NCBI GenBank assembly: GCA_025201805.1
Contig: MU619303.1
Span: forward strand, 2,637-63,366
Reading direction: 5' to 3'
Source of the DNA: Parasitella parasitica
Taxonomy: Eukaryota > Mucoromycota > Mucoromycetes > Mucorales > Mucoraceae
DNA length: 60,730 bases
The first letter of the stretch is position 1; the number at the start of each line of letters is the position of its first letter. Below the pieces are notes generated by a model, which did not search any database, was not told the origin of the DNA, and was given only the letters and a program-made list of their open reading frames with translations. The translations under genes were made by a program, and so were the position numbers. Below are positions 34,767-45,825 of this stretch, piece after piece.

Positions 34767-36515
34767 ATGCCAAACAGAATACCCTTATTTGCACTGTTCA
34801 TCTTATTGAGAAGTATAGTGGGGCATCCTTTAGCATCTTTATTAAATGAACCCATTGTCGATCCTCCTGTCATCTATGAATCGCCTGAGTTTTGGGAAAG
34901 GCTATTCAGCATCACATTTCTGGTTCTTTTAGGCGGAGTATTTGCTGGTAAGGCAATCCTCAACATGTGAAATCGATTAGTGAGTCTGATCTGCTAAAAC
35001 TCCCAACGTAGGTCTTACTATTGGGCTGATGGGCCTTGACCAAACGAATCTCCATGTGCTGATTCAATCCGGATCGCCTTCAGAAAGGGAGAACGCCAAA
35101 AAAGTATTGGCATTGTTGGAAAGAGGTAAACATTGGGTTTTAGTGACGTTATTGCTGTCCAATGTCATTGTAAATGAAACTCTGCCTATTCTTTTGGATG
35201 GCGTCTTGGGAGGTGGATGGCAGGCAGTAGTGATCTCCACTGCACTAATTGTAATTTTTGGAGAGTAAGTTAATTGCATGCTTTTACGGACTGGCTATTG
35301 ACCATTGCATTTGTCTTGTAGAGTGATACCTCAATGTAAGGTGAAGCATCCCATTTTGACTGATTAATCTAATTTTTTTTTTGTTTTTGTTTGGTGTAGC
35401 CATATGTGTTCGACACGGTTTAGCAATAGGCGCAAAAACTGCCTGGTAAGATTCAATATAAGCATCAGGAGAGATGGGATTCTTGGCTAACCAAGAAATT
35501 TTAGGGCCGTTCTCATTTTGATGTACATTATGTATCCAATTGCTTATCCAACAGCATTGTTGCTGGATTTCTTTCTTGGTGAATCTCATGGAACAGTGTA
35601 CAAAAAGGCTGGTCTCAAATCGCTCGTGTCACTCCATCAAGCAGTACATCCTTCAGACGTAGACGCACTCACAGCAGATGAAGTTACCATTATTGGGGCC
35701 GTGCTTGATCTAAAGTCAAAGCCTGTCTCGTTCATCATGACGCCCATGAATGACGTCTTTACACTATCGACAGAAGACATTTTGAATGAAGAGCTGGTAG
35801 ATAAAGTAAGGGACTGATTTACAAAGGAGCGGCTGGCATAATGAATTTACATATTTGTACTAGATCTTGACTGCAGGCTATTCTCGTATCCCTGTTCATA
35901 CACCTGAGGACAAAGAAAACTTCATCGGGATGTTGTTAACAAAGCGGTTGATTGCTTATGACCCTGAAGACGCATTACCATTGAAGCAATTGCCCTTGAA
36001 CACTCTTCCAGAAACATGCCCAGATACAAGTTGTTTGGATATCTTGAATTTCTTCCAGGAGGGCAAAAGTATGCATATTTTAATACCCTATAGTTCAAGT
36101 AGTCTTTGTCAATTAATTATCTCCTTGCTTTGGTTTAAAATAGGTCATATGGCAATAGTCTCCAGCAATCCAGGTAGCTCAAGCGGTGCTCTGGGCGTAA
36201 TTACATTGGAAGATGTCATAGAAGAATTGATAGGAGAGGTATGCATTAAAGGATTATTGGTGGATGTGTTACTCATGCTGTAATCAAACAGGAAATCATT
36301 GACGAAACAGACGTCTACATAGATGGTGAGCTCCTTTCACAGTTTGATTTGATATTTAGATACCCAATTGACTAACCCGTCTTGATGTAGTACGAAACAA
36401 AATTCGTGTTGTTCGCCGGCAAATGATGAGCAAACGAAATACGTATTTGACAGCCAGAAAAAAGAGTGCACCAAACGATAGATCTGCTGAAAAGCCATCC
36501 TATGGTGCTATTTAA
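34767..36515 (+). CDS. MAM3: CNNM/MAM3-type membrane protein (DUF21 plus CBS pair)
   Basis: Nine exons (34767-34947, 35012-35264, 35322-35335, 35400-35445, 35505-35805, 35864-36068, 36144-36238, 36292-36325, 36391-36515) give 417 residues in one open frame. The N-terminus is a likely signal or first membrane segment ([11 protein letters not shown]). A DUF21 transmembrane domain follows ([48 protein letters not shown]). The CBS pair comes next ([42 protein letters not shown]). This order defines the ancient conserved domain (CNNM/CorC) family. Members act in magnesium or other divalent-metal handling; yeast Mam3 acts at the vacuole. Exon 3 is only 14 nt, yet its four residues plus flanks restore the conserved GEVIPQ. 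An AATAAAGTT signal follows at about 36542. Confidence 0.9.
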
Positions 36516-36629
36516 TGCAGTTTTCGCCTCCAACAATACTCAATAAAGTTTTTAACAAAATAACATGTAATATTGATCGTTTCAACGTGATTATTTTTAT
36601 TGAATGGTGCTGCAAAAGTGAATTGAAAT

Positions 36630-37149
36630 CTAGTTGGCCTTTCTACGGAAAGAGCAACCTACAAAACTGGATCAATATATGATTCCATCTACCGAAATCA
36701 AAGTACTATTACCTTCAGTCAAACGAGCACGGCCACCAGTAGGTTGACAGAGGACGGTACCGCAAGAAGAACACAAGACAACAGTTTGGGCGTGGCTGAA
36801 GACAGTGCTGATGTTCAAACAACCTTTTACAATGTTTAGCTTTTCGAGAATCTTGTAAAAAAAAAAATGAAAATAAAAAAAAAGACTTACCGGGACACTT
36901 GACATCCATGAAATAAGAATTGGGAGATTGCACTAAACGCTTGAGCTTATGAGAACGCTTCTCGTGTTCGACAGAGGGGTTCAAGAGATCAATAGCCAAC
37001 TATAAATTGAAATCGTTGGTTAATCTGATACTATTGTGCCTGCAGACACATCCATCCAAAATTTGAAAAATTCACTGGATCTAATACACATCCATCCTCA
37101 TACAGATTATCTCTTTTATCTCTTATTATCCAAGTGTACTTACAGTCAT
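36630..37149 (-). CDS. RPS27: Small-subunit ribosomal protein eS27
   Basis: Four minus-strand exons (37144-37149, 36891-36999, 36713-36823, 36630-36658) encode 84 residues. The product has [56 protein letters not shown] and CSFRRKAN at the end. The four cysteines of CPGC and CSSC form the family zinc finger, and length matches yeast Rps27 (82). No ATG precedes LAIDLL in its own exon. The nearest suitable start is ATGACT followed by GTAAGT, so the first coding exon is only two codons long (MT). An early intron just after the start is common in fungal ribosomal protein genes. It converges on the CNNM gene with 114 bp between stop codons. Confidence 0.9.
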
Positions 37150-39066
37150 TGTTCAATAAGTGATCCTACGCAAAAGAAGGAAGGATATCAAGTAGATCTA
37201 CTGCGGTTACTAACCAGAACGTGGATCGTGTTGGAGGCATCTCAAAGGCATCGGTCTTGTGCGGACGAGCTGCATCAAGTCAATGGTTATTCTCGGTCCG
37301 GAAACTTTATAATGAAAAAATCATTTGGGTTTTTTGTCCATCTAATTTGAGCCGCTAGATGTTTTAATTATCCTTTCTATAATCCTTGCCACGTTAAATT
37401 TAAATGGATCTTTTTTTTACTTTCATATAATGTAGTATCCAAGCGTATAAATCTGCTCCTTTCCCACAAGTTGTCGGTTACGGGTTCCAGCTGAAAATAT
37501 GGTAGTGGTGATACATTTAAAGACAGCAGTAGTTGGCATTTTTTCCTTTCTGGCACTACATTTTGCGATCTTTTGAAACTATTTAGTCGATTTATCGATA
37601 GTTTCTTCAAGAATTGGGTGATATGCGTCAATTCGTTTGCTGAAGGATATTTAGAAAAGTAGTTTTTAAATGGTTTTTCAATAAACAAAAAAAAAACAAA
37701 AAAAAAAGGCAAACACATCTTTTACTCTAAATCACATTTTCGATTAATATTTACGATGGAAAGAGGCCGAATTTGCACAATAGCGATGCAAATTCAATAG
37801 AAGAACTACATAAAGTACAGTCTAAGGATTGCCCGAATACTGTAAAGTGTGGTCGCATTACTTTATAGAGAGTTCAAACCATTTCTTTGGCAAGGTACTT
37901 ACCTATATAACTATTAAAACCCTCGATATTAGTACTATATTATTAGAGATATTTAAATCATATGAATATCTTCATTTTCGACTGAAATAAACATTATTTC
38001 AATGGATCTAAAAATTAATGGTATGGCAGGAAAGATGGGAAATTGGGTTTCAGTGAGCGATACAACAGCCTGAGAGATTAATATAGAGAATGAAATAACT
38101 TATATAGTTTGACAAAAGATAGCATATACAAAATTGACTAATGAAAAGGGCATGTTTAGGCACATTTAAATAAATGCAAAGGCTATAGTAATGTATGGAT
38201 GCTTAATTTTAGGTTTTACCAGATCAAAGAGTATATTTTAAAGAGCACAAGAAGGTATCTGGAAGATGAAGGTAATGTGGGCTTCAAGTAAAGATATGAT
38301 TGGGCATTGATAGTAAAGACTGAAGAGAATTTTGGCAATATAGATGGTGACAATTGACCTTTCACAAGCTTGATCCTAATGCGTTGTGTTACAAGCAGCA
38401 AAAAAGAAATATGGTGTGTTGTATTTGTACCTTCATATGCTACTGTAAGTGCATGCCAATACGCCGCCATGTTATTGTTTGATTCAATTAGGCTCTCCAG
38501 TGTACAGATTAGCTTTAGCCAATCAAAGTCAAAACGCCCCTTCTGATCAGCAGATTTCATGGAAAGTCAAGAATAACAACAATGAGACAGTGATAGTGTT
38601 TCTGGATAATAAATCACTATCCAAGTGTTTGCTGTAAAGTATATTTTATCAATGTAAAGCACGAAACGTATGCAGATACATAAAGCTGACAGGAGAACTA
38701 AATGCGTTCTTGGGCTAAAATAAATCAGCATGTATACAACAGCAGAGCCATAATATGTGGAATAATAGAGAGTTTCCAAAATATGTATATTATAACCACA
38801 TCTGTTGTATGACAAAGAGATCAGAATCAAAGAGCTTTCTGTACGTTCTGTTCTTAAAGTCGACCCCACCTGTTTAAGCGTGTGGACTGGAATATTTCTA
38901 TGATTGGCTAATTATATTAGATCAAGAAACGCCAGAACTTTTTTAGGATATTCATAACATACATATACAAATATAAAAGAGATCAAAGACTGAAGTCTCG
39001 GTATTGCTTGAATCAACCCCTCTTTTTTTTTCTTCTTGTCTTTATCTTTTTTCTCATCATTTACAC
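37150..39066. other. Intergenic region, 1.9 kb
   Basis: It contains the eS27 promoter and the phosphate transporter promoter. A minus-strand frame at 38216-38560 (start MKSADQKGRFDFDWLKL, with NMAAYWHALTVAYEGTN) has codon-like composition but no family that I know; it may be an orphan exon or transposon relic. Another minus frame at 37377-37718 looks spurious. A pyrimidine-rich TCTTTTTTTTTCTTCTTGTC run sits about 30 bp before the ATG at 39067. Confidence 0.4.
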
Positions 39067-40743
39067 ATGGAGCCTGGTGAGTATACTTGGATTTTCGCTG
39101 TTGCCATGGTAGTGGCGTTTGCAGATGCGTTTGGCATCGGTGCAAATGATGTTGCAAACTCATTTGCCACATCAGTTTCTTCAGGCTCGCTGACCTTGGC
39201 CCAAGCCTGTATTGTTGCTTGTTTCACTGAATTTGGTGGTGCTGTGTTGCTAGGTGCTGAAACGGCCGAGACAATCAAAGGTGGCATCTTGGCAGTTGAG
39301 AATTACGTTCAGCAACCTGAAATGCTCATGCTGGCCATGTTTGCTGCTCTCATCGGTTCCGCTTTTTGGGTGATAACTGCCTCTCGATATGGCTGGCCAG
39401 TGAGTACTACTCATTCCATTGTTGGTGCTATTATCGGTACTGGTATCGCTGCGTTTGGCGTTGACTCAATTGACTGGGGCTTCAGCGGCGACTTCTCGGG
39501 CGTTGCTCAAATCATCACCTCCTGGTTTCTTTCGCCCGTTGCAGCTGGCATTGTTGCTGCCATCATTTATATGATTACAAAGTATGCCATTTTGCGCCAA
39601 ACAGAGAGCTTCAAGTGGGGCATTCGATTGGTCCCTATCTACTTTTTCTTTACTGCTGGCATCGAAGCCTTTTATATCATCTACAAGGCTCCTGGAGGTG
39701 GATCCAAAGAAATGAGTATTGGCACTATTGTCGGTATTGCTGTTGGTGTTGCTGCATTCTGCGCTGCCTTTGGTCAATTCTGTTTCTGTCCTTGGGTAGT
39801 CCGCAAAATCAAGGGAAGAGAAAACCTCAAACTGTACCACATGTTCTACATTTTCCTCGTCAAGAAGCAGCCGACTATCGATGAACTCATCGCTGCTGAA
39901 GAACGCGTCAACTCTCGCCCAGTCTCTATTCACTCTGCTACCGCTGCCGGCAATGACCACGAAGCCTCTGTCGGTACTGAAGTTGTCGCATGTGCCGATG
40001 AAAAGCTGAAAAAGTTAGATTCTGATAGTGAAGTTGTTCAAAGCGAAAACATAGCTAGTGCTCAAGACGCGGTCGAGGGTACATTCCTTGTTAGAAAGTT
40101 TCAGCTTGCAAAAGCCAAGTTTTTGGGTGTTGCTTTAAATGGAATTCGTCAAGATGTTAGAAATTTGGACAACAACAAGCTTGCTCATGTTCATCAACAC
40201 GCTGAAATCTTTGAAGACGATGCTGAGTATCTCTTCTCTTTCTTGCAAGTTATCACTGCATGCATGGCCTCTTTTGCTCACGGCTCCAACGATGTCTCCA
40301 ATGCTGTTGGTCCTATTGCTTCTATTTATGAGGTTTGGGTCAGTGCTCGTGTTGACATTACTGGTAAAGTTCCTATCCCTATCTGGATTCTTGTATATGG
40401 TGGCGTTGGTATCGATCTTGGTCTGGCTCTTTTAGGCTACAGAGTCATGCGTGCTATGGGCAATAACATTACCTTCTTTACGCCTTCTCGCGGTTTCTGT
40501 GCCGAGTTAGCTGCTGCTCTTACTGTTCTTACTTGCTCCCAAATTGGTTTGCCTGTTTCCACCACTCATTGTATCACTGGCGCTTCTGCAGCCATTGGCC
40601 TATGTAACACGAACGGCTGGAAGGCTGTCAACTGGAAAATGCTTGCCTGGTGCTTCTTTTCTTGGTTCATCACTTTGCCTGTTGCTGGTCTTGTTGCTGG
40701 TCTTGCGTTTGCTGTCATGGCAAATGCGCCTCATTTTGTGTAA
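39067..40743 (+). CDS. PHO89: Sodium-coupled inorganic phosphate transporter, PiT family
   Basis: A single 558-residue exon, the longest uninterrupted gene here. The ATG at 39067 (MEPGEYTWIF) is favoured over an earlier in-frame non-ATG extension because the first helix follows at once. The two PiT signature repeats are clear: GIGANDVANSFATSV near residue 20 and AHGSNDVSNAVGP near 410. Each is followed further on by a GWPVSTTHSIVGA or GLPVSTTHCITGA block. Around 10-12 membrane helices surround a hydrophilic central loop (about residues 265-385). The fungal homologue PHO89 imports phosphate with Na+ at the plasma membrane under phosphate limitation. Codon use is biased to C-ending codons relative to neighbours, consistent with strong expression. 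Confidence 0.95.
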   Translation: MEPGEYTWIFAVAMVVAFADAFGIGANDVANSFATSVSSGSLTLAQACIVACFTEFGGAVLLGAETAETIKGGILAVENYVQQPEMLMLAMFAALIGSAFWVITASRYGWPVSTTHSIVGAIIGTGIAAFGVDSIDWGFSGDFSGVAQIITSWFLSPVAAGIVAAIIYMITKYAILRQTESFKWGIRLVPIYFFFTAGIEAFYIIYKAPGGGSKEMSIGTIVGIAVGVAAFCAAFGQFCFCPWVVRKIKGRENLKLYHMFYIFLVKKQPTIDELIAAEERVNSRPVSIHSATAAGNDHEASVGTEVVACADEKLKKLDSDSEVVQSENIASAQDAVEGTFLVRKFQLAKAKFLGVALNGIRQDVRNLDNNKLAHVHQHAEIFEDDAEYLFSFLQVITACMASFAHGSNDVSNAVGPIASIYEVWVSARVDITGKVPIPIWILVYGGVGIDLGLALLGYRVMRAMGNNITFFTPSRGFCAELAAALTVLTCSQIGLPVSTTHCITGASAAIGLCNTNGWKAVNWKMLAWCFFSWFITLPVAGLVAGLAFAVMANAPHFV

Positions 40744-41267
40744 ATCCTTTCACAAACTACTTGTATTATTAAATTCATGCAATCTTGCACACTTTGAAAC
40801 ATATTAATTATTAAAATAAAATCTAATCTACTCTACTTTATCCTATAATATAGGTACATGTTTAAGCTTATTAGCGCTAAATGTATACATTTAACGTTAT
40901 TTCATACTGAACGTTTGAATTTTATCATGAGTTTCATTCATCGAACAAAGAGCAACACATACGTACTACTAGCGTCATTTCACAAATATCCTACTATACC
41001 ATATAAATCCTCAACCTTAGGGTTCCAGAACAACAGGTTACTGAACAATGATGATGATGAAGATCATTCATCATTGAAAGGGGGTTGGGGTGGAGCCAAA
41101 TAATAAACAAAAGCACGTTTTACAACATTTGTCCTACGCTCGTGGCTTCAACTTATGATATTTGTTGCACCACTGGCAAGTCAATAAAGTACAACTTGTA
41201 ATGTGCACGCCATCTTTTTCTTTTCTTTACGTTATCTATTACAAAAAACAAAAAACAAAAAAAAAAC
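40744..41267. other. Intergenic spacer
   Basis: About 520 bp with the phosphate transporter 3' end (AAAATAAAATCT near 40815) and the promoter of the next gene, which ends in C/T-rich then A-rich sequence. No further gene is recognised. Confidence 0.5.
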
Positions 41268-43654
41268 ATGGGTCTTTTAAACTTGGGTGGTCTTTACAAA
41301 AAGAAAAGCAAAAAAACTGAAACTGTACCTACCCCTGTGACCCAAGTCGAGCCGATTGTGTTGAAATTAGACCTCGACCTGAACAGCTCCCCCTCAATTC
41401 CAGATATCAATACCATAGCAACAACTACGTTACCACAGCAACAACGGAACGTTAGCAATAGCAATGCACCTGCTGGATCAGGAAGTCTGTTTGACGATAT
41501 CTTTGCAGAATTGACCACAACTAGCATTGCTCAAGTAGACCAACAGGGTAAGTCTTTAAAATCGATTGTTTACATTAACTAGTCTGTATTAAATAACATA
41601 AAGACTCGATGCAAAATGACATTTCCTTGGCTATCGCCCTATCGCAGCAACTTCAATTAGAGGAGGACAATAGCACAACTGTGGTGACCAACACTCCCAA
41701 GAAGAAAGGTGATGCCATGTCGAGTAACAGGGAGAATAAAGCATCCAATTTCTTTCTAGGCGGGGACAGTATCTACAGCAATTATTCGAAAAAATCTTCA
41801 GCATTAGATGGTAATAACGGCCAACCCAATTCAGCGTTCTCAACGTCAATGTTTGACAATTTACTCGGTAGTAGTAGTCGAGACATATCCACATCTTCTA
41901 TTTCTGCTGCAAATACGAATAACACCAAGTTCAGAAGTACCACGCTTACTGTTACTACAAACGTCGTGCTAGACTCGGATATTTCAGACCCTGACGAAGA
42001 TGATTCACAAAATGAAAGCCAAGATGGCGATAGACACCTACAAAATGCCGATAGAAATCAGCGTGTGACAAAAGCTGTGCGGCCCATTATGGAAAGGAAA
42101 TCACAGCACGATCGACTCTTGGTTCAACATAAAGCTGATAATTGGGCCATTCGAGTAGACCCAGAAGCTAATCGAGTAGAATCAAACGAATCCGTGATTC
42201 ATAGAATGAAAGATAGACATAGAAATCAAGTAAGATTAGCTGCGTTAAGACAGCAACAACAAGATCAACAACAATACGATATGATGCCCCGCCATATGGT
42301 GACACAACCTTATGGCCCATTGCCACCAAATGTCGTATTACCACACCCAGGTATGCTCATGGATCCAACCCAAATGTACTTTTCGACTCCTTTAAATGAG
42401 CATATTTCAAAAACACCCGGATCCAAGACAACAGCGGCGCCACCTGTTCCTGTACCATTACCTGCAGGATTTTTTCCAAATCCAACACATGCGACATTGG
42501 CTATTTCTCAAAATAAAGGGATAGAGAAGACTGATAAACACACGACACCACCACAGCGACAACTATCAGCAAGACCTTTCCCCACACAAAGCTGTTCAAC
42601 TCCTGCTACATCAGGTCGCCCTAGGCTTAACCTGTCTCCACCAGCAATGCCATTATCAGCAACAGTCGTGCCACATTCTGCTAATACCAGTAGTAATACA
42701 AGCGGCAACATCAACACACAAACACTTGAGCCATCGCCTGCGTCTTCATCGGTCACTTTACAATCAGCTCCGTCTTCTCTCCCTACGGATGTCGATGATG
42801 ATAATATCGATGATAAATCAGCTATCGTTGAATCTCCAATTCAGGAGAACTTTCAGCTCTCAATGGAGGAAGACGCTGTTGGAGCTGAAGCTGATGCCGA
42901 AAGTAGCGACGATGAAGAAAGAAAGTCTGTCATTATCCGAAAGAAAAAGTCCACCAAAAAGCTACTTCAGAAACAACATCAACATGGCACTGATTCGCCG
43001 TCTTGTTCGAGTGATACAAACAGCATGAGGAGTCACCAAATACGATCATCAAGATCTGCACCCAATCTAAAAAAGAAGCACTCGTCTAAAAAGGTTAGCA
43101 AATCGACCAGTCGATCCAGTAGCAGCAGAAATTCACAAGAAGCTTGCACGCCACCTTCTGAATTGATTGCCACTCCCCCTCCATTGCCTAGTAAACACCA
43201 AGAGCAGCTTCACTACCATTTGCCCCGTTCGCATAGCCATCAACAGCAGCAATATCACCATCTACAAGACAGACACCGTCATAGTCAACCATTACGACAC
43301 ATGAAGAGCGCATCTGATTTTCCCAGAGGTCAGCATCTTTCTGTCCAACAGCAGCAATTGAACAATGAGTGGGAACGTATGCAATACTATCATGGCCATA
43401 GTGTACCGCTCATTTTACCGAACAATCAACAACAACAGCAACCAATGCCATATACAATGCCCATGTATTCTTCTCCTCTATATTATTCTACGATACCACG
43501 ACCAATCATGCCATACACAACTAATATTACCATGGAAGCCTACAATCCACAACAAGACAATGCGCTTCGTGCCAGTATGGTGGGTGGGAACGGTAATATG
43601 ATGGTGTACCAATCTCCTCCACCACAAGGCTATCAACATTATTCCTTCCAATAG
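41268..43654 (+). CDS. Low-complexity protein with a UIM-like motif, function unknown
   Basis: Two exons (41268-41547, 41604-43654) encode 776 residues. The N-terminus MGLLNLGGLYKKKSKK is basic. Soon after the splice site lies DISLAIALSQQLQLEED (about residues 99-115). It fits the ubiquitin-interacting motif pattern (hydrophobic-x-x-Ala-x-x-x-Ser-x-x-acidic), although the leading acidic cluster is weak. A further block (NWAIRVDPEANRVESNESV, then basic residues) looks conserved. The rest is rich in Ser, Gln, Pro and His, with acidic patches (DISDPDEDDSQNESQDGD) and Lys/Ser stretches, and ends in a Tyr/Pro/Gln-rich tail. No enzyme domain is seen. It could be an endocytic or signalling adaptor. 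CGAATAAAAATTTAGG follows the stop as a likely polyadenylation signal. Confidence 0.75.
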
Positions 43655-43863
43655 ATGTTTGTACGTTAATCCGAATAAAAATTTAGGCTTTTTTTTTAGC
43701 CCCTATGTTGTATATGTATACATGTACATGGTACTCACGATTTTGTTCTTTATATCTCAGAAGTTAATTAGTGCATAAATTGATTCCAAAGAAGAGGCAT
43801 ATATCATTGTCTATTAAGTGTTTATTATTTATATATAAAAAAAAAAAGAAGAAACATTGATGT

Positions 43864-45566
43864 TTAATGAGTGCCACATGTCATCAAAGACATAAAACTA
43901 TGCCAGAATCCACGATGTTCATGTTTGTTATTTTCATGGTCATAACTGTCTGAAATTCCATGGGTGGGTCCAGACATTTTCTTGTAGGCATCATCCGCAT
44001 TAGTTGTTGTAATTGCAGCAGTGGGAATTTTTGGCATAGGTGTATTGTTGACAGTGTTGGTAACGGGTAAAGGTGGGATATTATTAGTACTAGTATTTTG
44101 GGATATCTTTGGATGTGATGCATGTCGTTTTACAGAGTTGGGCGTGTTGGATCGACGAGATTTTGATTGCTCGTCTTTAGCTTGGCGTTTACTCTCGCGG
44201 GTTTCCAGTTTTCCGTTCAGCAACCAGTCGTAAACACCATCATCAGATTCGCCGAGACGACGAAGCACTTTATTGAAAAGCTCTCTTACAAAGTCGTAAT
44301 CTGGCGATTCTTCAAATCCCAGTTTACGAACATATTGTAAATAAATGCCGAATTCTTCAGGAAACCCTTCACACAGTTCTTTAATCGGTGTCGTCTGTTT
44401 CTTTTCACCAATCCGTTCGTACTTTTGCTTGTTGGTGGCTGCTTTAAGTCCTTGCCAGGGCAAGGAGCCTCTTAAAAAGTACATGAATACATGACCCAAG
44501 GATTCTAAATCATCTCGTCTTGATTGCTCTGTTCAAACAAAAGGTTAGAATAATGTGCTGCAAAGAACAAATATTTAAAGAGGCGAGTAATATGCATCTG
44601 ATCTAGCCAATCAAGAAAGGTGTACCTCTTTCCAATTACGTAAATTGAAGTTTTCCCAAGGTACATGATGGGAGAAAGGGGAGAGAAAGAAAAGGACCCA
44701 GGGAAGGTAAAAGTGCAGCGTATTGTATATAAAGAAAAAAAAAAAAAGAATAAAATAGACAATATTTACCTCTTCCTAGATGAGTATTGATGCTCATATA
44801 TCTGGCTGTTCCCGACAAATTTTTATGTTCTTGGTAGGGTACATGTACTTTTGTCTTTGGATCACGATATAGTTTCGCCATTCCGTAATCAATCATAAAC
44901 ACCATGTTGGCATATTTGGTTCCTGGACGACCAATTAAAAAGTTATCTGGTTTAATATCTCTATAAATCAAATTTCGTTCATGGACGCTTTCTACACGGT
45001 TGATCTAGGGAATACATGTAAGTTAATGAGCAACGGAACAAAAAGAAAAAATTAAATTTACCATTTGTTTGGCCAACATTGCAACTGTTTTCACCGAATG
45101 CTTTCTTCCACACATGTCAAATAAATCCTCCAGACTTGGCCCTAATAAGTCAATCACTAGAATGTTGTGCAATCCCTCTTGGCCATAGTAATAAGCACTC
45201 GGAACACCGGCTGCAGGTTCCGTTTCAAGAAAATGGACGTTTAGTATGCTATAGTCAATTTTGGTGTGTTGCTACATTACGTAAACCAGCCAATACTTTG
45301 TAGGTTCTGTATTCACTTCTCAGCTGTGGCGCATCTGATTTTCTAGGCTCGAATTTAATAGCTACTAATTGATTATTCAACAGGTTCAAGCCTAATTGTA
45401 TTGTTGTTAGCTGACCAATCATATTCGAGTACTCGAGCTACCTGCCTTCGTAAAGTACACCAAAACTGCCTTCACCCAACTTTTTACCCACTCGGTAGTG
45501 TACACCTACAATGTTTGCCGACGGTTTAGATGGATTCTTATGTACTGGTGATTGGTGACCGGTCAT
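43864..45566 (-). CDS. Casein kinase I (YCK/Cki1-like)
   Basis: Five minus-strand exons (45446-45566, 45281-45391, 45062-45210, 44770-45004, 43864-44528) encode 426 residues. Kinase features appear in order: [19 protein letters not shown] (glycine loop), [15 protein letters not shown] (catalytic Lys), [33 protein letters not shown] (catalytic loop), [11 protein letters not shown] (DYG in place of DFG), and [16 protein letters not shown] with [12 protein letters not shown], the CK1 substitute for APE. The tail is Ser/Thr/Asn-rich and ends in [13 protein letters not shown], whose cysteine could be lipidated. The first intron reads correctly only with a GC donor (GAAG then GCAGGT); a GT donor 4 nt on breaks the frame. 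Yeast relatives act at membranes in nutrient sensing and endocytosis. Confidence 0.92.
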
Positions 45567-45669
45567 TTTAAACAAAATCTACACTGTTCTTATATCTCTC
45601 ACACACTACTGTTGTTGCTATTTTTTTTTTTCTTTTTTGCTGCTAAATGCTGCTTCAAATTGCTTTGAG

Positions 45670-45825
45670 GGTATTTAAAAAAGAAAAGAAAATATAAAAA
45701 GAAAAAAGAAAAAGGACAAAGGGGAAAGGAAGAGAGGGAAAGAGAACAGAGAAAAAAGAACAGAGAAAAAAAAAAGGGAAAAAGACCAAGAAGAAAGAAA
45801 AGGAGAAAAAAGGGGATAATATCAC
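45670..45825 (-). promoter_or_regulatory. Long polypyrimidine (purine on plus) tract upstream of casein kinase I
   Basis: Roughly 150 bases on the plus strand are almost only A and G, for example AGGAAGAGAGGGAAAGAGAA. Read in the gene's direction this is a C/T tract about 100 bp before the start codon, the usual place of the core promoter or 5' leader in fungi. Function is inferred from position. Confidence 0.5.
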
